Assembly: GCA_022661535.1 (NCBI GenBank)
Contig: JAKULF010000007.1
Location: forward strand, 496,001 to 560,000
Origin: Eutypa lata
Taxonomy: Eukaryota > Ascomycota > Sordariomycetes > Xylariales > Diatrypaceae
Length of the DNA: 64,000 nucleotides
Reading direction: 5' to 3'
Below, in pieces: positions 10,189-21,783 of this stretch. Every line of letters begins with the position of its first letter. The first letter of the stretch is position 1. The notes below the pieces were generated by a model. The model was not told the origin of the DNA and ran no database searches. It was given only the letters and a program-made list of their open reading frames with translations. A program made the position numbers and the translations under genes.

Positions 10189-13100
10189 ATGATGGATGCT
10201 ACGGACCGTGTGAAGAGAGATAGGGCCGATGTCGGCAATGAACCTATGGTGCCCGGTGCTTCCAAACGACAAAAGCTTGACCACGAAGGGTACGGCCAAC
10301 AACCCGAATGCATACGAAAACCTGCTCCAACAAGCTATTCACACGATAATTACACGGTCGGATGGATATGCGCACTTCATATCGAGATGGCTGCTGCAGA
10401 GGCTATGCTCGACGATGTTCATGATAGCCTGCCAAAGAACCTAAATGACAGCAATACGTATACATTAGGCAGAGTCGGCCAACACAATGTTGTCATTGCT
10501 AGCCTTCCAGCAGGTGGATATGGTACGAACAACGCAGCAACCGTAGCGACCAACATGGAACGGACTTTCTCATCGATTCAAGTGCGTTTGATGGTCGGTA
10601 TTGGTGGTGGTGTTCCTGCGAATGCAGATGTACGATTGGGAGATGTGGTAGTTAGTACAGAAATTGTGCAGTACGATATGGGCAAGACTATCAAGGAGGG
10701 TCGTTTCCATCGAACAAGTGCTCCACGCAGACCCCCGCATGCAGTTATGACAGCCGTCTCTAAATTGAGGGCGCATCATGAATCAAATCCTAGTCGAGTT
10801 CCCTCCATTATTTCCGAGATGGTCTCACGGAATCCATTTATGCACAAGTACATTCGTCACAGTTGGCTTCAAGATCGTTTGTTTGCTAGCGACTATGACC
10901 ATGACGAGTCAACGAACAGCTGCGACTGTTGCGATAGCTCGAAGCTGCTTACACGACCTCCGCGAAATGACAATAATCCGAAAGTTCATTACGGGGTTGT
11001 CGCATCTGGAAATCAAGTCATGAAGCACGCGAAGACCAGAGACCAGCTGGCCCAAGAACTTAACATCCTGTGTTTCGAGATGGAGGCCGCAGGATTGATG
11101 GATGGCTTTCCATCTCTAGTTGTCCGGGGAATTTGCGACTATTCAGACTCCCACAAGAACAAGCAATGGCAGGAATACGCAGCTGCCACTGCTGCTGCAT
11201 ACGCCAAAGAGTTACTTTCTGTGATACATCCCACAGACACCCAAAAGAGATCTATGACCGCAACAAACTCTACCATTAGTATGTCCTACATTGGTTGTTA
11301 AGATAATCACAGTTCACTCACTTATTTCTAGGACAAGAAGCGCTACGAGATCAGAGGAAAGCCATACTAGACTCATTAAGATTTGCGCATATCAATTCGC
11401 GGCAGACCAATATCAAGCCAGCATATGCCAAAACATGCGAGTGGTTACTCCAACATCCTGACTACGTATCTTGGCTAGATCCTGCCAGGTTTAGTCAGCA
11501 CCATGGTTTCTTGTGGATCAAGGGGAAGCCTGGTGCTGGTAAGTCGACCTTGATGAAATTCATCTATTCACGGGCGAAGAAGGCTTCTCGAAAGAAAGTT
11601 GTTGCATCGTTCTTTTTCAATGCAAGGGGGGATGAACTTGAAAAATCCACAGTAGGAATGTACCGATCCTTGCTATTGCAACTATTAGAAAAACTACCAG
11701 ATCTTCAAACGGTCCTGGATACCCCAGACCTTATCATACGACGTCAGAAACCCTCCTTCGCATGGACAACGGAAATCCTAAGTAGTCTTCTAGCAGATGC
11801 TATCGAGCAACTCGGTCAGCGATCATTCACTTGCTATATTGACGCACTCGATGAATGCGACGAGGAACAAGTTCGGGCCATGATAGAAGACTTCGAGAAC
11901 CTCGGACAGCGTGCTACTGCAGTTAATGCTGCGGTGTACATATGTTTTTCAAGCCGTCATTATCCGCATATTGACATCCAGAATGGTCAGCAGTTGATCC
12001 TAGAGGAACAACGCGGCCACGGGCATGACCTCGAGGAGTATGTACGGATGAAGTTAAAAGCTGGCACAGAAAAGTTCGTAGAAGAGGTCAGATCAGAAGT
12101 CCTTCAAAAAGCAGCTGGCGTTTTCATGTGGATTATATTAGTTGTTGACATTTTGAATGAGGAGTTTCGCCGAGGGCGGCAATTTGCAGTGAAAAAAAGA
12201 CTTGCTGAGATACCAACAAAACTTAGCGAGTTGTTCAAAGATATTCTCCTGAGGGACAATAAGAATATGGACGATTTGTTATTCAGCATTCAGTGGACAC
12301 TTTTCCCCAAACGTCCTCTATCGCCAGAAGAATTCTATTTTGCTGTCGTCTCAGCATTAGATCCAGAGCAGGCTATAGTTGAGTGGGATCCCGACTACAC
12401 CACGACAGACACTATAACTCGATTTGTCATCAGCTCTTCCAAAGGGTTAGCTGAAGTTACTAGGTCTGAGAATCAAACAGTGCAGTTCATACACGAGTCA
12501 GTACGTGATTTCCTGCTAAAGGATAATGGTCTCTACGACTTATGGCCAGGTCTCGCGGACGATTTCCCCAGCCGATGTCATGATCAATTGAAACACTGTT
12601 GTTACAACTACCTGAAGATGGACATATCCAGCTACGTTACCTTTGACAAAGAGTTGCCGAAAGCGAATTCCGATGAGGCAAAGCTTTTGCGACAAACCAT
12701 ATCAAGAAAATTCCCCTTGCTTGAATACGCCACTTCCAATACTCTGCATCATGCCAATACCGCTGCACCTAGTGTATCACAGGATGATTTCGTGATGGTA
12801 TTTAACGTCAGACTCTGGATCAATCTAAGCAACCTTTTCGAAAAGTACCAAGTCCGTCGTTATACGTCATCTGCAAGCCTACTGTATATTCTTGCCGATA
12901 CTAACCAGGCACAGCTCATACAATCATCAATATATTTTGATCCAGGGGCAGTAAATCGGCGAGGAGAGCGATATGACTATCCCCTCCTGGCTGCCTTGTC
13001 TAATGAAAACCGAAATGCAACCGAGACATTCTTACAACACGGACACAATGGATTCAAGGGTGGAACTACAATTTGGGTGGATTACTTAGAGAAATTTAGG

Positions 13101-14420
13101 CCTCCCTCTAAGTTTAAAAAGCCGCTACTGTTCGCCATTGAAAACGGATACAGGGATCCCATACGGTTGCTTCTTGAGTTGGGCGCCGATCCTAACTCAC
13201 AAGATAGGGTCGGTAAGACGCCGCTATTATTGGCCATCCAGAAGGGACATGCAGACATAGTGCAAATGGTTCTAAATGGGCAAGCCGATATGAAAAGATG
13301 CTTATTGCTTTCTGCTAAAGAGGGATCTCTGGATGTAGTTCAGCTGCTACTAGATAAAGGCGTCAACCCTAACTCGAGAGATATGGCTGGCAGTACGCCA
13401 CTATACTGGGCCATTCACAGGGGGCATGAAGATATGATGCAGCTGCTGCTAGACAAGCATGCCGATATAAATACATGCTTATTGGAGTTCGCTAAAAAGG
13501 GAGACTTGCAAAAAGTCCAGCTATTACTACATAAGGGCGCCGACCCTAACTCGAGAGACACGCTTGGCAGAACGGGACTCTTGATAGCTGTCTTGGAAGG
13601 GCATGCAGATATAGTGCAACTGCTGGTAGACAGCCATGCTGATGTCAAGACACCCCAATTGAAAGTTGCTGAAGAGGAATTTCGAAGTCAAGTCCGGATA
13701 TCTCTACGTAACGACACCAAATTTAAACCAGAACATATTTGGAGGCAGACCTCACGCGAAGACCAGAAGAATATAGTACAACAACTGCTATACGGACATT
13801 CTGAGATCAACTTGGCGGAAACCTCTCAGATACCCTTAATCTTCGCTATCAAAAAGAGACGTGGGGACATAGTGCAGATGTTGTTAGACGGACGTGCGGA
13901 GCCTAACTTCAAATGTGATCTTGGCAAGACCCCGCTGTCGTATGCCAGAGCAAAGAAATGCACGGAAATAGTACGAGTATTACTGTATAATGAGGTGTAT
14001 AATGAGGTCGATTTCGATTTGAAGCAAAAGGATGGATGGTCCCCGCTATCAAATGCTGTATGGTGTGGGGTAGATGTTGAGTTAACGCGGCTATTCGTAG
14101 ACAGGGAGGCCGACATTAATTCGAAAGACAACGAGGGATGGACAGCATTATCCCGAGCGGCGTGGTTTAAAGATGAGACCACAATACAGCTATTGCTAGC
14201 CGGAGGGGCTAATGTCAATTCGAAAGATGATGAAGGGCGGACAGCATTATCCCGAGCAGCGCAGTTTGGGAATGCTACCGCAGTGCAGCTATTGCTAGCC
14301 GGAGGGGCTGACGCTACTTTAAGAGATAATGAGGGTATGTCGGCGTGGTCGCATGCTAGTAACGATTTCAAACGATTATTATCTGAAAGTCTGCATCTGC
14401 GAGATGAGATGGATATATAG
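10189..14420 (+). CDS. NLR-like protein: nucleoside phosphorylase (PNP_UDP) - NACHT - ankyrin repeats
   Basis: Two exons (10189-11278 and 11332-14420, GTATGT donor, TTTCTAG acceptor) give 1392 residues. Residues about 45-350 are a PNP/UDP phosphorylase domain: YTVGWICALHIEMAAAEAML, GIGGGVP, FEMEAAGLM (ribose-binding Met-Glu) and GICDYSDSHKN with the catalytic-position Asp. A linker (DSLRFAHINSRQTNIKPAY) leads to NACHT with Walker A GKPGAGKSTLMKF near residue 430 and Walker B CYIDALDECDE. From about residue 960 ankyrin repeats run to the end. They include three copies of a 59-residue two-ankyrin unit and a 33-residue unit with near-identical DNA. This architecture belongs to fungal STAND/NLR-like proteins proposed to act in non-self recognition and programmed cell death; that function is inferred. 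The gene looks intact. Its tail faces the GH76 gene 283 bp away. Confidence 0.88.
13191..13700 (+). repeat. Higher-order ankyrin repeat, 177 bp unit
   Basis: The word CCTAACTC and its surroundings recur at about 13191, 13368 and 13545, exactly 177 bp apart. Each unit encodes one 33-residue and one 26-residue ankyrin module (PNSxD..G.TPLL.AI..GH.DI.Q..L then AK.G.L..VQLLL.K). The spacing shows that pairs, not single modules, were duplicated. Confidence 0.8.
14110..14330 (+). repeat. Near-identical 99 bp tandem ankyrin repeats
   Basis: GACAGCATTATCCCGAGC at 14141 recurs at 14240, and CAGCTATTGCTAGCCGGAGG at 14187 recurs at 14286, both 99 bp apart. Each unit encodes one canonical 33-residue ankyrin repeat. 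The DNA identity points to recent duplication or ongoing homogenisation. Confidence 0.85.
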
Positions 14421-14703
14421 AATTGAATCTATCAAGGGTAGAATGGCAAATTGCAACCGCAGATACAGTGCTATAGGATCATTCCAATTTACTCTAACTA
14501 TGTATGACCTCCTATTTGAAAGCAAGTAGTGTCCACATTTTATAATTCTGTAGTAGAAGCATAACATGTCATAAACTCTGCGCACTGATACCTGAATTTT
14601 CCCTTTATATACACCATCAAAATATCAACACGAAAGTAATATATACATACCAACCATATTCAACTTCTAATGATAATAACCTGTACCTTCAGATCATCCC
14701 GAC

Positions 14704-16371
14704 TTATTTGCCGACACCAAAAGCGGCAACAAGGGCGTCGAAACCGGAGCTATGAGAGCCGGCCTTGAGAGCCGCAGGCTCAAAGTACGAGACCCAGTAG
14801 CAGCCGATGATACCCTGGTCGTTCCGCGCGTAATCCCAGATGTGGTCGGCGTTGGACAGGATGAAGTTGTAGAACTCGTCGTCCGGCGAGGTCTGGTGCA
14901 GATACTGCAGGTTGCGCACTGTGTGACGTTCGAGGTTAGTGGTTGATTCCTCAGCGGATTAGAGTAAGAGGATAAAGGGGGGTTGAGGTCTTCACGAGGG
15001 TGAGTCAAGCTACTGAGTTGAAGCTGTCATTGTCGTTGAACCGACATGTCCAATGCTTTACCCCCTTTTTATCTTGCTACCCCCTCAGGTAATGGAGAAA
15101 AGTGGATACTCGGAACCATAAAAGGGGCGGTCACTTACTGAAGATACCTTTGAATTGGTTTCCGTCTCCACCGCAGTCCTCACCGCAGTCCCGCTCCTGG
15201 AGGACACCGTTACTGTTGAGGCCGCGGACGGCAGCACGAGCGATATTCTTGGCTTCGTCGATGTAGCTGTTGTCGCCAGTGGCTTGGGCCAGCTCAATGA
15301 GACCGCCGAGGATAACACCCTGGTTGTATGTCCACTAGGGGAGAAAGATAAGTTAGCAAATCATTTAGTTTCACCTCCCCATCATCCACGTCGAGCTTCT
15401 CATTATAATCACCCCTTTTAATGTGTATAAATTTGCCGTCAGAGAGCACACATACCGGCGATCCACCATTGTTCTGGCAGTTCTCATTCAGCCCATCATT
15501 AATGAGGTTCTCGCTGTTGATCATGCCGCTACCCTTGAACCAGTTCCACTGGTTCAGCGCGACGTCCAGGTAGTACTGCTTGCTCTCGCTGGGCATGCGG
15601 TTGGCCAGCGAGGCGGCCACCGCCAGGTACAGCTCGTTCGCAATGGCGTTCGTGTACGTGTGCTGCTTGTCCCAGTAGATGCCGCCGCAGGGTGAGCCAC
15701 CAGCCTTCATGTCCTCGAAGATCCCGTTCGCCATGTTGATGTACTGTGGGCCGAATTGCAGGTCGTGAGCTCGGAGCACTGTGTGAGAGAAAATAGGTTA
15801 GAATATCACTAGCATCGTCTCATGGGATTGGGAGAAGAGAGCATGAAAGGCTCCGATAGGGACCCCCGGTTTTCTTCTTCTCCATCACTAATGCAAATAA
15901 AAACTTACAAGCAAGAGCCCACCACCCCTCATCATCATAATAATCATTCAAGAAGCGATCGAAGCCCCTCTCCTCGATCCTCGCCATGCCCTCGACAGCG
16001 GGCTGGACCGTGAAATTGTGGCTCTCGACGACCAGGAAGCTGTTCTCCAGCCGCGTCTTCTGGACCGACAGCGCGAACGACTTCTGCGCCTGGCTGAACG
16101 TGTTCTCGTACACGGCCCGGATGTCGAACGGGTGCTGGTCGCCCGACCAGTCCAGGTTCCCCAGCGCCTGCAGGATGTTCGCGCTGTTCCACCAGTTCGA
16201 CTCCGTCCATAGGCCTGTTGTCTGGTCGTACCATTGTTGCAGGATCACGGCTGAGTCGGCGGCCCGCTGGTAGTTGGTCGCTGGGTCGGCGCGGCCCTTG
16301 ATGGGCGTCACGGGGGAAGCGATCGCTAGGCTTACGCCGGCGGTGGCGTAGAGGAGAGATTTCAACGCCAT
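14704..16371 (-). CDS. Secreted GH76 endo-1,6-alpha-mannanase-type enzyme (DCW1/DFG5 family)
   Basis: Four exons (16371-15909, 15778-15456, 15334-15139, 14918-14704) join in frame to 398 residues. A signal peptide (LLYATAGVSLAIASP) is followed by the GH76 landmarks WYDQTTGLW, WWNSANILQALGNL and the acidic pair in YYDDEGWWALA near residue 146, which are the two catalytic Asp of the family. Later come GGIYWDKQHTYTNAIANEL, WTYNQGVILGGL and the C-terminal YWVSYFEPAALKAG. GH76 enzymes cut or transglycosylate alpha-1,6-mannan; the fungal DCW1/DFG5 branch links GPI proteins to wall glucan. This one ends without a hydrophobic GPI signal, so it is probably a soluble secreted form used on external mannan or on the wall. 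A TATATA box-like word lies about 190 bp upstream (16563). Confidence 0.88.
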
Positions 16372-19300
16372 TGTGATGCCCGTGAGGTACAGCTATTAGC
16401 TAGTGGAAAGGAGAGACCTAGTGAATAGGAGAAAGCAAGAAAGCAAGCAGCGATTATCACTCTCGGGTGAGTGAGCTACAAGTTAGGTATAAAGGAATGA
16501 CTAGAGTTGCAATACCGCATGGGGCTTATCACGAGAGAGTGTAGGATCGGCGCCCAGGCCGGGTATATATACAAGCACGAGCACAAGGCTCGAGACAGGC
16601 TTCATAGTAACGGGCATCTCGGCATGGATGGGATGTGTGTGGCTATGTTACCTGATTCCGAGCTCCATTATACAGTAAATCACATGTAGTTAGATCGGAG
16701 CTGTCAGGTGAGAATCAAACCTCCACGCATCGACATGATAGCGTGTGGTGTTGGATGTGAGAATTAGGCATGTGTAAAAACATGCTGCTTCCGCTATAGG
16801 AAATGTTGTTTCCTAGCTGCTTAAGTATGTACATATGTAGAGATGTATACGTAGGTGGCATTCTTAGGCTCATACCCCTGAGCACTGCTTGATGTGGCTT
16901 CGGCTCTTTTCTCTTGCAGAAGTAAAAAGTAAAAATCCTCTTGTGAAAGCTACAATGAGCGTACATTCGATGGTTGGTACGATAATGGTTGGGGGTGAAA
17001 TCCCATGGACCCCATCCCATGCTTCGATATGGATTCCTATAGGCCGCCTGTCAAAATTATGGAACGACAGGGGAATCCTGCGGTTTTGCTTGGCATCCCA
17101 TGTGCATTTTGCGAAAGGAACCTCGCTTTTCTTCTTCATCCCTTCGTTATTCAGATATAGCAGTGATTGAATAAATGAGAAAAAGAAAATCTTCAAGTGT
17201 ATGGTGTAATACAGAACATTACTCGACTGTTCACGACTTGGGGATTTCCATCTTTTTCTTCATTTTCACGAGAAAGAAAAAGACAATCGTTCCGGTTACC
17301 ACTAAGGCCCCGTTCTAGGACCTAAACCGACCTATTAGCTACCTAGGCAACGCAGAGGGAAACACGCGACGAGGAAACATGAAACAATTCGTTATATCGC
17401 GGAATGATCATATTACTAAGTATTAAAAGGGTCTTGACATCCATGCCACCTGCGGCCGCTGGTTACTTATCGATCCCGACTAACTAACTGACTATAGAGC
17501 TAAGCCTTGGGCCAGCGAAGGGGACAGCGAAAACAACGGGGGTAGACCCCATCGCCGATCCGGCAGGTGGCGGATCGACACCTAGCTCGTTCGGAGATGA
17601 TAGTAGTAAGACAGCCATACAACAACAAAAAAGGACGGGCTTGGCTGCGAATGACCTCGTTTTTAACTCGGGTTGTCTTTTAGTCTATCTATCGATACTT
17701 CGTACAGATTGCTTCTTCTTTTCCCTGTGCAACACTGGCTCACGAATAGACACATGAATGCGAGCCAAGCCGGCGCATTGGTATGTAGATAGGTCTGTAG
17801 ATAGGCAGCACGGGATCCCGTCTGTCGTAGATTGGTGGATTAGAAGGTGGCATTGCAATATGTTGAAGGAGAAAAAGAAGACAAAAAAGAGTCCGAAGGA
17901 CGGCCGGGATAGGAAGGTGGCCGGGAGCCTGCTTCGCACGAGGCATCGCACAAATACCCACCCACTCACAGTTAGTGAGAGAGCCAAGTGTTTTATCGTG
18001 CGTGCGCATTCATTCGCGATGCGAGATTCAGAACCCGGTATGCAGATGTAAAGGTTTAAAATAGAACTCGCGTAATAGTGGACGTCTATAGCATCTATAT
18101 GGAAGCTTACGATTGTAGGTAACTAATATAGCTAACTACAACAATTCCGCAATCGGGCATTGGTATATCTAAATCGTCGTCTCTCCTTACCTAGCCTCAA
18201 CTAACTAGATAATAGCTGGAAAAAGCTCCGCCTCCCGCGACATACTACGGTCTCAGCCCTAGTTCAACAAGCCGAGACATGATGGGCTGATGTGTGCTCT
18301 GTAACTGTCAGCACTTTGAATATTTTGTTCATTTTCTGTCAACGATTATCACCTAGTTAAACCGGAGGCTGCAGGGAAAATCATAATGGCTACTACTTGA
18401 ATGTTGTCCCGCCCGAGGTACAGTAAGTGCGAGAAGCGATACTCGATCGTGTCATGGTTGATGCTTCTAGATCTCATTCGAGTGGAGTCTTCGTCGGTCG
18501 ATTTCAGATGAGTGTTCTGGGAATTTCCGATACCTACTTACCTACTTAGGTAGGCTGCTGAAGGCTGGCCAGACGTTTCTAGATTCACATCTAATTCGAT
18601 GTGCTATGACTAGAACGGCTGCTGCTAATGGAGTTGATACAAGGTGAGAACGGCTAAAGCCGTGGATGTTCCAGATCTGCCAACAATAATAAACACGATT
18701 CCGTGAATATGGAGGATAGATAGCACATGTCTCTTAGCATCTTCCATTCAGGTGGATGTAGAACACAAAGTTTTTCATTTCATCGTAAGCCTTATGACAG
18801 CTTTCGTCATAGGCCTAACATACAGTAGAACAACAAACACCACGTATCGATACATGAGAGGAGTGCAAGGAGTGGTGACGTAGCCCATTTTCCCATATTC
18901 TGTTTCCCCTATTCGATCGGAAAGTCCGTGCTCCTCCTCCCCATTGGTATAATACTCAGATTTTCGACGTCGTAGCGAGCGTCTTTCCCCCTCCAAAAAG
19001 TGATGTAGTAGACCGCCTCCTAACGTCCAACTATACCCCCAAACGCCTTGCTTTGTCCAAAAAAGTCAGATAGAATAGTACAAATAGATTCTTCGAAAGT
19101 CGTGAGGGCTGCCGTATGCGAGAGCGGATTGAGAATGACTGTATGCTACTCGCGAATTGCAACTCGCGGCTTGCCGCTTGGTTCATTCTCAATAGAGGGC
19201 TTCGTGGGTGAAACCAGACAATGACATCATAAGGACCATCACCCTTCCACCTCTCATCCAGCTTGCATATGCCTCAAGTGCGATTCCCTCATCCATACAC

Positions 19301-19400
19301 ATAGAGGTATGGATACACAAGGTGCCAGTGCCAGTAAGCCACCCAACTGGGATATCACACGACATCCTTAATAATATTTCAGCTGTCGGGAAGGACCGGT
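16372..19400. other. Three-kilobase stretch without a recognisable gene
   Basis: I find no frame with protein-like text or spliceable exons on either strand. The ORFs at 16715-17196, 17685-18051 and 18775-18996 are open by chance in low-information sequence. Short direct motifs such as TACCTACTTAGGTAGG near 18533 are the only structure noticed. An RNA gene or a long UTR cannot be excluded. Confidence 0.45.
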
Positions 19401-20180
19401 TCAAGCAGTGCCATGTTTCTCAAAGACATTGCCCTCCCTCCGGCGCAGCTCTCTCAAGACGGAAACGACGCCGTTATTACGTAGCCGCTCGAGAACCATG
19501 CACATGCCCTCCCGGGCCTTATTCTGAGACTCGTCCGTCTTCGTCGAAGCCATGGACTCGATGGTCCTCTGGATGCGGTTGGCGCCCCATCCGGAGATCC
19601 AACCGCCAATCCGCCCCGGTCTGGTCTCGTCTTCGCTGTCCGCGGGTGCCAATGCGGCCTTGTCCGGCTTCCGACTTCCGAGGGAGGAGCTGTAGGAGAA
19701 TGACGTCGTGACAAAGGTATTCGTAGGGAAGGCCCGAGGAGTCGCATACGTAGGCGAGGCTGTGATCGTAGTGTCTTGGATGTTCTTATTATCCTGCGGT
19801 GTGACGGAGTAGTTGTGTTGTTCAACCACCTTCAAGAGGCTGGTAAATGTCAAGTTCCGACTTTCCGACTTCATCCAACCCTCGTTGATGTCCACCACAC
19901 TCGTCTCGAGGATGTAGGCTGACTTCTCGCCAGCCCCACCCGTCACGCTCGTCGGCAGCAATTTTATAACGGCACTGGGCATGCGCGACTTCTTGACATG
20001 GATACGGGTGGTATAGAGGCGACCGGTTTCGGTATCGACGTGAGAAGATAAGGTATCGGTGGAGAGCACATGGCTGGAGAAAGGGTTTAGTTGAGGAGAG
20101 TAGTACCGCAGAAAGAAGGCGAGGGTGACGGTGGGGAACGGGTGCGAGTAAGTGTGGTTTGTCGTGCGAGTGAGAACCAT
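19401..20180 (-). CDS. PRELI/MSF1-domain protein, Ups2/Ups3-like mitochondrial lipid transfer protein
   Basis: One exon, 259 residues. The first 60 residues (HPFPTVTLAFFLRYYSP, NPFSSHVLSTDTL, DTETGRLYTTRIHVKK, MPSAVIKLLP) are the PRELI/MSF1 domain with its classic switch from tissue-specific to general text conserved from yeast Ups proteins to human SLMO/PRELID. The domain continues through ESRNLTFTSLLKVVEQ to about residue 160. The family, paired with Mdm35, carries phosphatidic acid or phosphatidylserine across the mitochondrial intermembrane space. The C-terminal third contains IGGWISGWGANRIQRTIESMASTKTDES, usual for fungal members, and a helical end (REGMCMVLERLRN). A housekeeping gene; which Ups paralogue it is cannot be decided. 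The upstream region is rich in C/T on the coding strand, common for fungal housekeeping promoters. Confidence 0.82.
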   Translation of the reverse strand: MVLTRTTNHTYSHPFPTVTLAFFLRYYSPQLNPFSSHVLSTDTLSSHVDTETGRLYTTRIHVKKSRMPSAVIKLLPTSVTGGAGEKSAYILETSVVDINEGWMKSESRNLTFTSLLKVVEQHNYSVTPQDNKNIQDTTITASPTYATPRAFPTNTFVTTSFSYSSSLGSRKPDKAALAPADSEDETRPGRIGGWISGWGANRIQRTIESMASTKTDESQNKAREGMCMVLERLRNNGVVSVLRELRRREGNVFEKHGTA

Positions 20181-21783
20181 GTTGTCAATTGATTGATTTG
20201 CTTGATCGCAAAAAGTACGTAGGAATGCAATATCACAGGTTGGATTCGTTGTTTTGATTCGTTTTCCTTCTGGAGGAAGTAGTTATAATTACATAAGCGG
20301 AGTAGGAGTTCGGAGGTCGGGGTTAAGCTCGTTTCGCTCCGTTTCGCTGGTTGGAGGAAATGAAGAGGGGTATCGAGGGGCTCGTAACTCGTGAAATGTT
20401 TCTTGTTGATTTTTAATACATATCAAAGGTAAGTTTTGTTGAAGAGAGATGGAAAGGATAAGTTGGGTAGAGGCTGAGAGAGGGGTGATGATGTAGATGA
20501 AAATGAAGGGGAGGAGGATTGAGAAAAGAGATCGAACTCCAAAGAAGGGAAAGAGGGGTTGGCAGCCTCCTTTGGACTCAAAACTGTAATATTAGGAGAA
20601 GGTTTCACCATCAATACAACGGTATACGTTGACTGGGCTGAGGATGGGTTGATTTTCTGATGATTTTGGTTGGACAAGTCGACAAGTCGACAATATCGAA
20701 CGACTCTTCTTGGTTAAAACCCTCTCTCTATGGCTCCCTTTGGCTCCGGAACCAAACTTAATACTTTTTGCCCGCCGATCCGATTGGTCTGACCATTGAT
20801 TTCATTGGCTGATTATTGTGTCCATATCACGCGACCATGCGAGTTGAAGAATGCGGGGAAAGCTTGGGCCACTCATATTCAACATATTACTCGTTGCAAC
20901 TTGTGGCAAATAAATGTTTGGTCCATATTAACTTACATAACTAATCCGATCTGTTCAACTTGAGACATCCATTGTGAAGTTTGAACCGGATTTATTAGGT
21001 AAGCTTTCTCCTTTAATGTTAGCGGGATCTATGATCATATGAAGGAACGACTCAGCGACTGTCAGGACTATGAACTGTGAGTACAAAGAAATGAATACAA
21101 TTGTTCAATAGTAAAAGAGATGTTAGATACATCTTCGAGTTCTACTTCGTCCGGTCTGGTCTAGTAGGGCCTTCCACTACATTCATGTACACACCTATTT
21201 TATCTCAGCTACTGGTGGCAGGCGCTACATGTATTGTACGGTCTCGAATCAGACCGCAGAACATGGCGAAAACAACATCCTCTTACACTATTTAACCACC
21301 ACCACTTCTGTGTCATTGAGACTGTAACTTAATAATTGAATCCATCTCTACGGCACTGTATTGTAACTACTCGTTTGTATGTATCTGATGCATACAATAA
21401 TTCTCATTGATGACAGCTAAGATGCAACTAGCCAAGGCAGAAACCCTCCTCATACCACTAATAAGGCAGACTCGGTGACGTTTAAAGTGCGGCTGAACGA
21501 AGCTGTTCTTAGCGTCAATAACAGTCCCTTTTAATGATGTTTTCTTGTATCCCACGGAACAAAGGGGGAGGTAATCACGACTTGTGCAAAAACAATCCAA
21601 TTATGAAGAAACACCTATGCGCCTACTATATAGTGGTATGTCACCTCGGCTTAAATCAACACGATGTATCAAGCACAAAAAAGCATCACTGATATACCTA
21701 CCCTTCAAAATCCATCCATCTATCACGTAGACATTCGAAGCACATACTAAGATCACGCATATACAACATAGTTACCTAGGAAA
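20181..21783. other. Intergenic region, no gene seen
   Basis: The proximal 300 bp upstream of the PRELI gene are polypyrimidine-rich on its coding strand. An 84-codon minus frame (20423-20677) is low-complexity Ser/Pro and has no support. A short GACAAGTCGACAAGTCGAC repeat lies near 20675. Nothing else is recognisable. Confidence 0.45.

Noticed and set aside
13826..14371. Minus-strand 181-codon frame opposite the ankyrin repeats
   Set aside because: Its Ser/Ala repeats are the complement of the ankyrin repeat DNA; no independent support.
17685..18051. Overlapping frames of about 100 codons on both strands
   Set aside because: Neither has protein-like text or splice context; open by chance.
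20423..20677. 84-codon minus frame rich in Ser, Pro and Phe
   Set aside because: Low-complexity polypyrimidine promoter DNA of the PRELI/MSF1 gene.
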